Part shown: piece by piece, positions 59,966 through 64,000 of the stretch
How the letters are laid out: each line of letters starts with the position of its first letter
How positions within the stretch are numbered: position 1 is the first letter of the stretch
NCBI GenBank assembly: GCA_015680685.1
Contig: MNCI01023831.1
Coordinates: 145,133 to 209,132 of the forward strand
Origin: Gnetum montanum
Taxonomy: Eukaryota > Streptophyta > Gnetopsida > Gnetales > Gnetaceae
DNA length: 64,000 nt
Direction of reading: 5' to 3'
Position numbers and translations under genes: made by a program
Notes under the pieces: model-generated
Databases searched by the model: none
The model's input: only the letters and a program-made list of their open reading frames with translations
Told to the model about the DNA's origin: nothing

Positions 59966-61756
59966 TCATTCATATTTTTACCATTTCTTTGTGTGATTAC
60001 TTTATTTTTTTCATCACCCAATAAGTGTTCATGATGGTGGTATGAATAATATCATATCGATTGCTAATATTTGGATTTTACCTGTGAAGTACAATGTTGA
60101 CATTAAGGTATGGTTCTTTTGATTAAATAGGCAATGAGTCCACGTTGTTCATACATCCATAAAATCCTATAGTCTCCCTTGGCTTGGAACTGTATAGTCC
60201 CTTTCTTTAATAAAAGTGTTAACAAATTGGTGATTGGGTATTTCTTAGACTAAGGAAAGACTCAAAGGATGAAAAGGATGTAACTTCAAGGGGATTCTAT
60301 GCATTTGTACTGGCTATTCTCTACGATGCTTTTTCTTTGGATTTTCTTCCATTATGATCATTTATCAAATTACCGAAAGCTGAGTACATAAAAATAAGTC
60401 TTTGCATGACGTGGTTCTCATGTGTAAAAAAAAAACAATGAGAATTCAAAGCACATCCCTTAGACACAATAATGATCTTGGGCTACATGCACTGGTTATG
60501 GCACTGGAAAGACATGTTACCCATGCCTGAAAGTTCCCTCTAACTAAGGCCCTTCTCACTTCCTCATTCTCCATCTCGCTCTCCTTAGAATGGTGGTGAC
60601 TTTTTGTAGAGGCATTCTTGTTGCTCTAAGAGGATGGGTTGGTCAAATGTGTTGATGCAAGGTTACTAAATGTGGTTGGTTTGAGTCTGGATTTGGAATG
60701 AGTCCTACTCGATCACATTAACCATGAAACACATAAGGGACTTTACACAACCTTGTTTTTTGGTTTCCATTCCATTCTCTCCCCTCCACATTTCTTTTCC
60801 ATTTCTCACATCATTTTTGATTTTATCATCTATTTGTATCTTGATTGATGTATTGTTCTTCCTTGGTAATTTCTTATAGGTAAGTTTTTAACTCTTGCTT
60901 CCCAATGACATTCCTAGAGCCTACGGACTCTTTGGTTTTCAAGTCTATCAGGGCATCAAGGGCATGAGCCTGCTTCAGGGAGGACCCACTGGCATTCCTT
61001 TTTGGTGCACTTATTAACTTCTTTCCCTTAAATATTTCCTGCAATCACCAATTTTTATTTCATCCCCATCCATGACATCCATTTTATTGGCGTTACTGTT
61101 GTTACTTTTTCTCCACCTTTCTTATTCCTTATCTTTTTTCACCTTGTCGCTACCAGAGGTTCACTCCTAGTCATGGGGGCCCGGGCACAAATTTTTTAAT
61201 TTTTCATAACTCCTACACCTTATATAGTTACCAATGTTAAAACTCCAGAACCAGTATTTGCCATAACCACAACTTAGCCAATGCACTTCACATTGAGTCA
61301 AGGTATCAACTACATTATGATTTATCTACCCTCACTCATTTGTGACTATGTTGTGTGTGAAGATCATGATCATACAACAATGGACTGGGTCTGGAGGATT
61401 CACTTAGGATGGACCAAAACTAGAACATTCACGAAAGGAGCAAGATTAGTGGCATGGTTATGGATGAGCAATGGTAGGCACAATATTGGCATTGGCAGCA
61501 ACATGTCTTATTCTTTTCTCTCTCTCTCCTTCTTCTCCTTTAGCTGCCAATAAGGTTGGATGTCATTTATGTACACTGTTCACTTTTGTGGTCGTGAATG
61601 CTAATGTTGTCATGTATTGTATTGTTGATCCATTCACTGGGCACGTTGAGTCAGTCACCCTATTCCACCATCAATAGTCATTCAGTCAATAATCCCATAC
61701 CTTCCTAATATTTTGTAAGGAACTCAAGGATGAGTTTTCATTCAATCATGGAGGTA
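59966..61756 (+). other. 3' untranslated region of element D with purine tract
   Basis: Collinear with C and A. Contains a frame with VVCEDHDHTTMDWVW near 61340 (conserved in A and C) and ends with CATGGAGGTA before the LTR. Confidence 0.65.
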
Positions 61757-62568
61757 TGATGAACCATGATATTGCGTACGCAATATCATGTTCACGATAT
61801 CAGATCAACCATGCAATATCGAATACCCAATATCGTAGCTTGTCTCCTTATCTATAAATAAGAGGTGGTGCCCTTGGTTCCCATAATTAAGAATTAGTAC
61901 TTTAACCAAACTCTTGTCATTTTCTCCCTCCAAAGTTAGAATTATTTTTGCATGCTCATAGTAGGAGTCATAGAGTGAATAGATCTTTATTCGAGCATTG
62001 TGTACCTGAGCACACTTTGTGTATAGTAATAAAGACAAACTTTATGATAAACCTTGCAGCATATAGAATAGATTAATTAGTGTTAATTATTATTTAATAC
62101 TTTTGTAGTTAATTAATGATTTCTCTTACCCTAAAACTCTCTTAGTTAAATACACTCAATACAACCACTTTGAGCATGCGTGTAACGCTTGGTAACCCAG
62201 TAACGATTAGCGTTTGATAATCCCAGCAGTGTTGCACTGGTTCAGGATGTGTACAGCAAGTGGGAACGGATACTGGTGTTAGGAGTACTTAGAACTTAGT
62301 TAATGAATAGTTAAATTAGATTATTTACTTATCTCCCCCCTCCTTATTATCATAGGATAGAAAACACATAAAAACCATAAAAATCATATACCTCAAGCTT
62401 ACTTAACCATACAACCGTGACATACAAGTAAGTTTGGGAAGACAATGATTAATCAACTTGTTATCATTCCACAAGACACATAGGCACTTAGTCCTTGGAA
62501 TTCAACCAGATCATGCATGAAATGCTCGTATTCGTTTGGTTGAGTGTAGGGTACCTCGCCACTCATCA
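61757..62568 (+). repeat. 3' LTR of element D (812 bp)
   Basis: TGATGAACC..CTCATCA, TATA box at 61853-61860, AATAAA-containing R region. Followed by the target-site duplication CTTAC. Confidence 0.95.
61765..61790. repeat. 26-bp perfect palindrome in the U3 of the D 3' LTR
   Basis: Reads CATGATATTGCGT and then its exact inverse complement ACGCAATATCATG, centred on GTAC. It sits 8 bp inside the LTR and about 63 bp upstream of the TATA box. Decayed forms occur in every other U3 of the family. Confidence 0.93.
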
Positions 62569-64000
62569 CTTACCACTTACAATTTGCATATACTTTGAAC
62601 TTATCATGCAATGTCAAAAATTACAATCTGTGCCACTTTTAGGAAACTGTGGGTGATTATAGCTTGTAGCCTCCTCACAATACTTCCATAACCAACTATG
62701 ACTTGTAGTTAGCTTGTGGTTACCTACCCTATCCACGAAAACATAAAAAAATAACTTCAAATTGATACCAAAGTGACCATAATGACTCCTAATGCTACTA
62801 AAAGACTTTGAAAATGGAAAAATACATTCTAAAGGTGGGTTGATATTTTTACTCTAATATTAGAAAAATGAAACAAATGATGTAAAAAGAACCAAATCAT
62901 GATGAGCTATCAAATATGCCTCAATTCATAGTTTTTTCACTAACCTAATGCCTCATTATTTTTCATTAGAAACATCTATTTGCACTTACTATGATGATAG
63001 CCTAGGAGGTGCATTTTAGACACTCGTATACTTATTAATATTTTCTCAATTATATATGTCCATAGAAAGGTAAAGAAGTATTGGTTTTTCTTGAAGGATC
63101 GCCTACTAAATCTAGTGGCATTACATATAATATCAATGCTAGACCCCTTGCAATTTCTCATCAATGTTAAAATCCTTGCCACTGAGACTCTTGCCATCGA
63201 AACCCTTACTTCCATAAAATTATTGAACTACATAAACCTCTAATACAAATAACCAACATGATAAGAAGGATCATCACTTAAAAAATAGTGCTTATCTCAC
63301 TAAGTAGGGTCTTAGGAGGGATGATGGATAAATGACAACCTATCCTCTTTGAGTGGTTGCATTGAGGCTCAAATCTAGGTCTTCAACTTGAGCAATGAGC
63401 ATCTTACTATCACTCCAAATGATAGTCCTTAAATAACCAACATGATAATTCTGTAAAAACTAAAAAGGGTTAAAATTAATTATAATATAGGTGTGTCCCA
63501 AGATATTTAACTTAGAATTGCCTACCAAAATCAAACCCATGACTTGAAAATTTTAAATAAAGAGTCTTTACCACTAGGCTAACACTTCATTGTCTTTGAT
63601 TAAAAAGATACCATTTCAAATTGAAACTATAATTTACAAACGACAAGCCATATGATTTGATTTGAAATTTCATTTTTTGGTAATAACCATTGTTCATTGG
63701 TTTAGCTAATGACCCTTTGATGATAGCTTTTAGTTTAGTTTAATCTTAATTTGATTTTTTATTTTTTAAAATTTTTTAATAAGACAATGAAACTTAAAGG
63801 TAGTCGTATAACCTCTAATATGTAGTTGTGATCCACTATTAGCGAATTACACCATAATGATACTTTACTACTACCACATTTGTATGTGAAATTAGAACCT
63901 ACAACTTTCATTTTGGATCAAAAGAAGAGTGGAGGGTTGTCAAAACTAGCACTAGATGACTATGTGCAACCTCATGGCATATAGTCAACATGAAACTTTT
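62569..64000. other. Right flank of element D, no gene seen
   Basis: AT-rich, short frames only. A SINE-like relic lies at 63521-63590. Confidence 0.5.
63521..63590 (-). other. tRNA-derived SINE-like head
   Basis: On the minus strand an A-box-like TAGCCTAGTGG (63581-63571) is followed about 30 bases later by a B-box-like ATGGGTTTGATTTTGG (63540-63525). Both resemble polymerase III promoter elements of plant SINEs. Cloverleaf folding was not attempted; too decayed for a tRNA gene. Confidence 0.4.

Larger units (their letters stand above)
52700..62568 (+). mobile_element. Element D: full-structure Athila-like Ty3/gypsy copy (9869 bp)
   Basis: Perfect target-site duplication CTTAC (52695-52699 and 62569-62573). 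Complete LTRs, primer binding site, gag, protease, RT, RNase H, integrase, T-rich repeats and a 3' untranslated region, so it is the reference for what A, B and C have lost. All genes carry stops and frameshifts. The LTR ends differ at about one position in eight over the last ~155 bp (hand count), implying an old insertion. Confidence 0.95.

Noticed and set aside
63521-63590. Functional tRNA gene
   Set aside because: Box-like motifs are present but spacing and decay make a cloverleaf implausible; called SINE-like instead.

Overview
The window looks like repeat-dense nuclear DNA of a large-genome land plant. A gymnosperm is plausible but cannot be shown from this sequence alone. Almost all of it is decayed retrotransposon, with a few host-like genes, most of them broken.

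Layout, left to right. (1) 1-443, minus strand: the first two exons of a gene that runs off the left edge; exon 2 begins a HAD/FCP1-like phosphatase motif. (2) 855-7681: a Tat-lineage Ty3/gypsy element, with RT, two RNase H domains, a broken integrase, a 30-bp satellite-like array after pol, and a 3' LTR whose U3 is full of hairpins. Its LTR ends inside (3) element A (7682-12923). A is the first of four copies (A, B, C, D) of one Ty3/gypsy family whose primer binding site resembles the tRNA-Asp type used by Athila elements. B (17889-24448), C (24740-32204) and D (52700-62568) each have exact 5-bp target-site duplications (CCTAT, AATAG, CTTAC). D keeps gag, protease, RT, RNase H and integrase, all with stops. 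A and C lack RT to integrase at the same junction, so they look like members of a non-autonomous lineage. B lost the end of pol and the start of its 3' LTR, and carries a 22-bp micro-inversion at that scar.

(4) 13367-16539, minus: a candidate multi-exon gene of unknown function, crossed by an assembly gap (15427-15549). (5) 32205-34765: LTR-like and L1-like relics. (6) 34766-37385, minus: a chromovirus relic with LTR, integrase and chromodomain, directly abutting (7) a receptor-like protein (LRR-RLP) pseudogene (37390-40794, minus) with an intact intron, TATA box, signal peptide and transmembrane segment, but many frameshifts and tandem duplications. (8) 41090-46200: two oppositely oriented RTE-like LINE relics, one split by a solo LTR (44897-45939). 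(9) 49308-50751: a type II-like metacaspase pseudogene. (10) The right end beyond D is AT-rich with a tRNA-derived SINE-like relic.

No complete, intact host gene is visible. The strongest unusual signals are the shared-deletion non-autonomous lineage, the CpG-rich palindromes in the family's U3, the hairpin array in the Tat LTR, and the micro-inversion in B.
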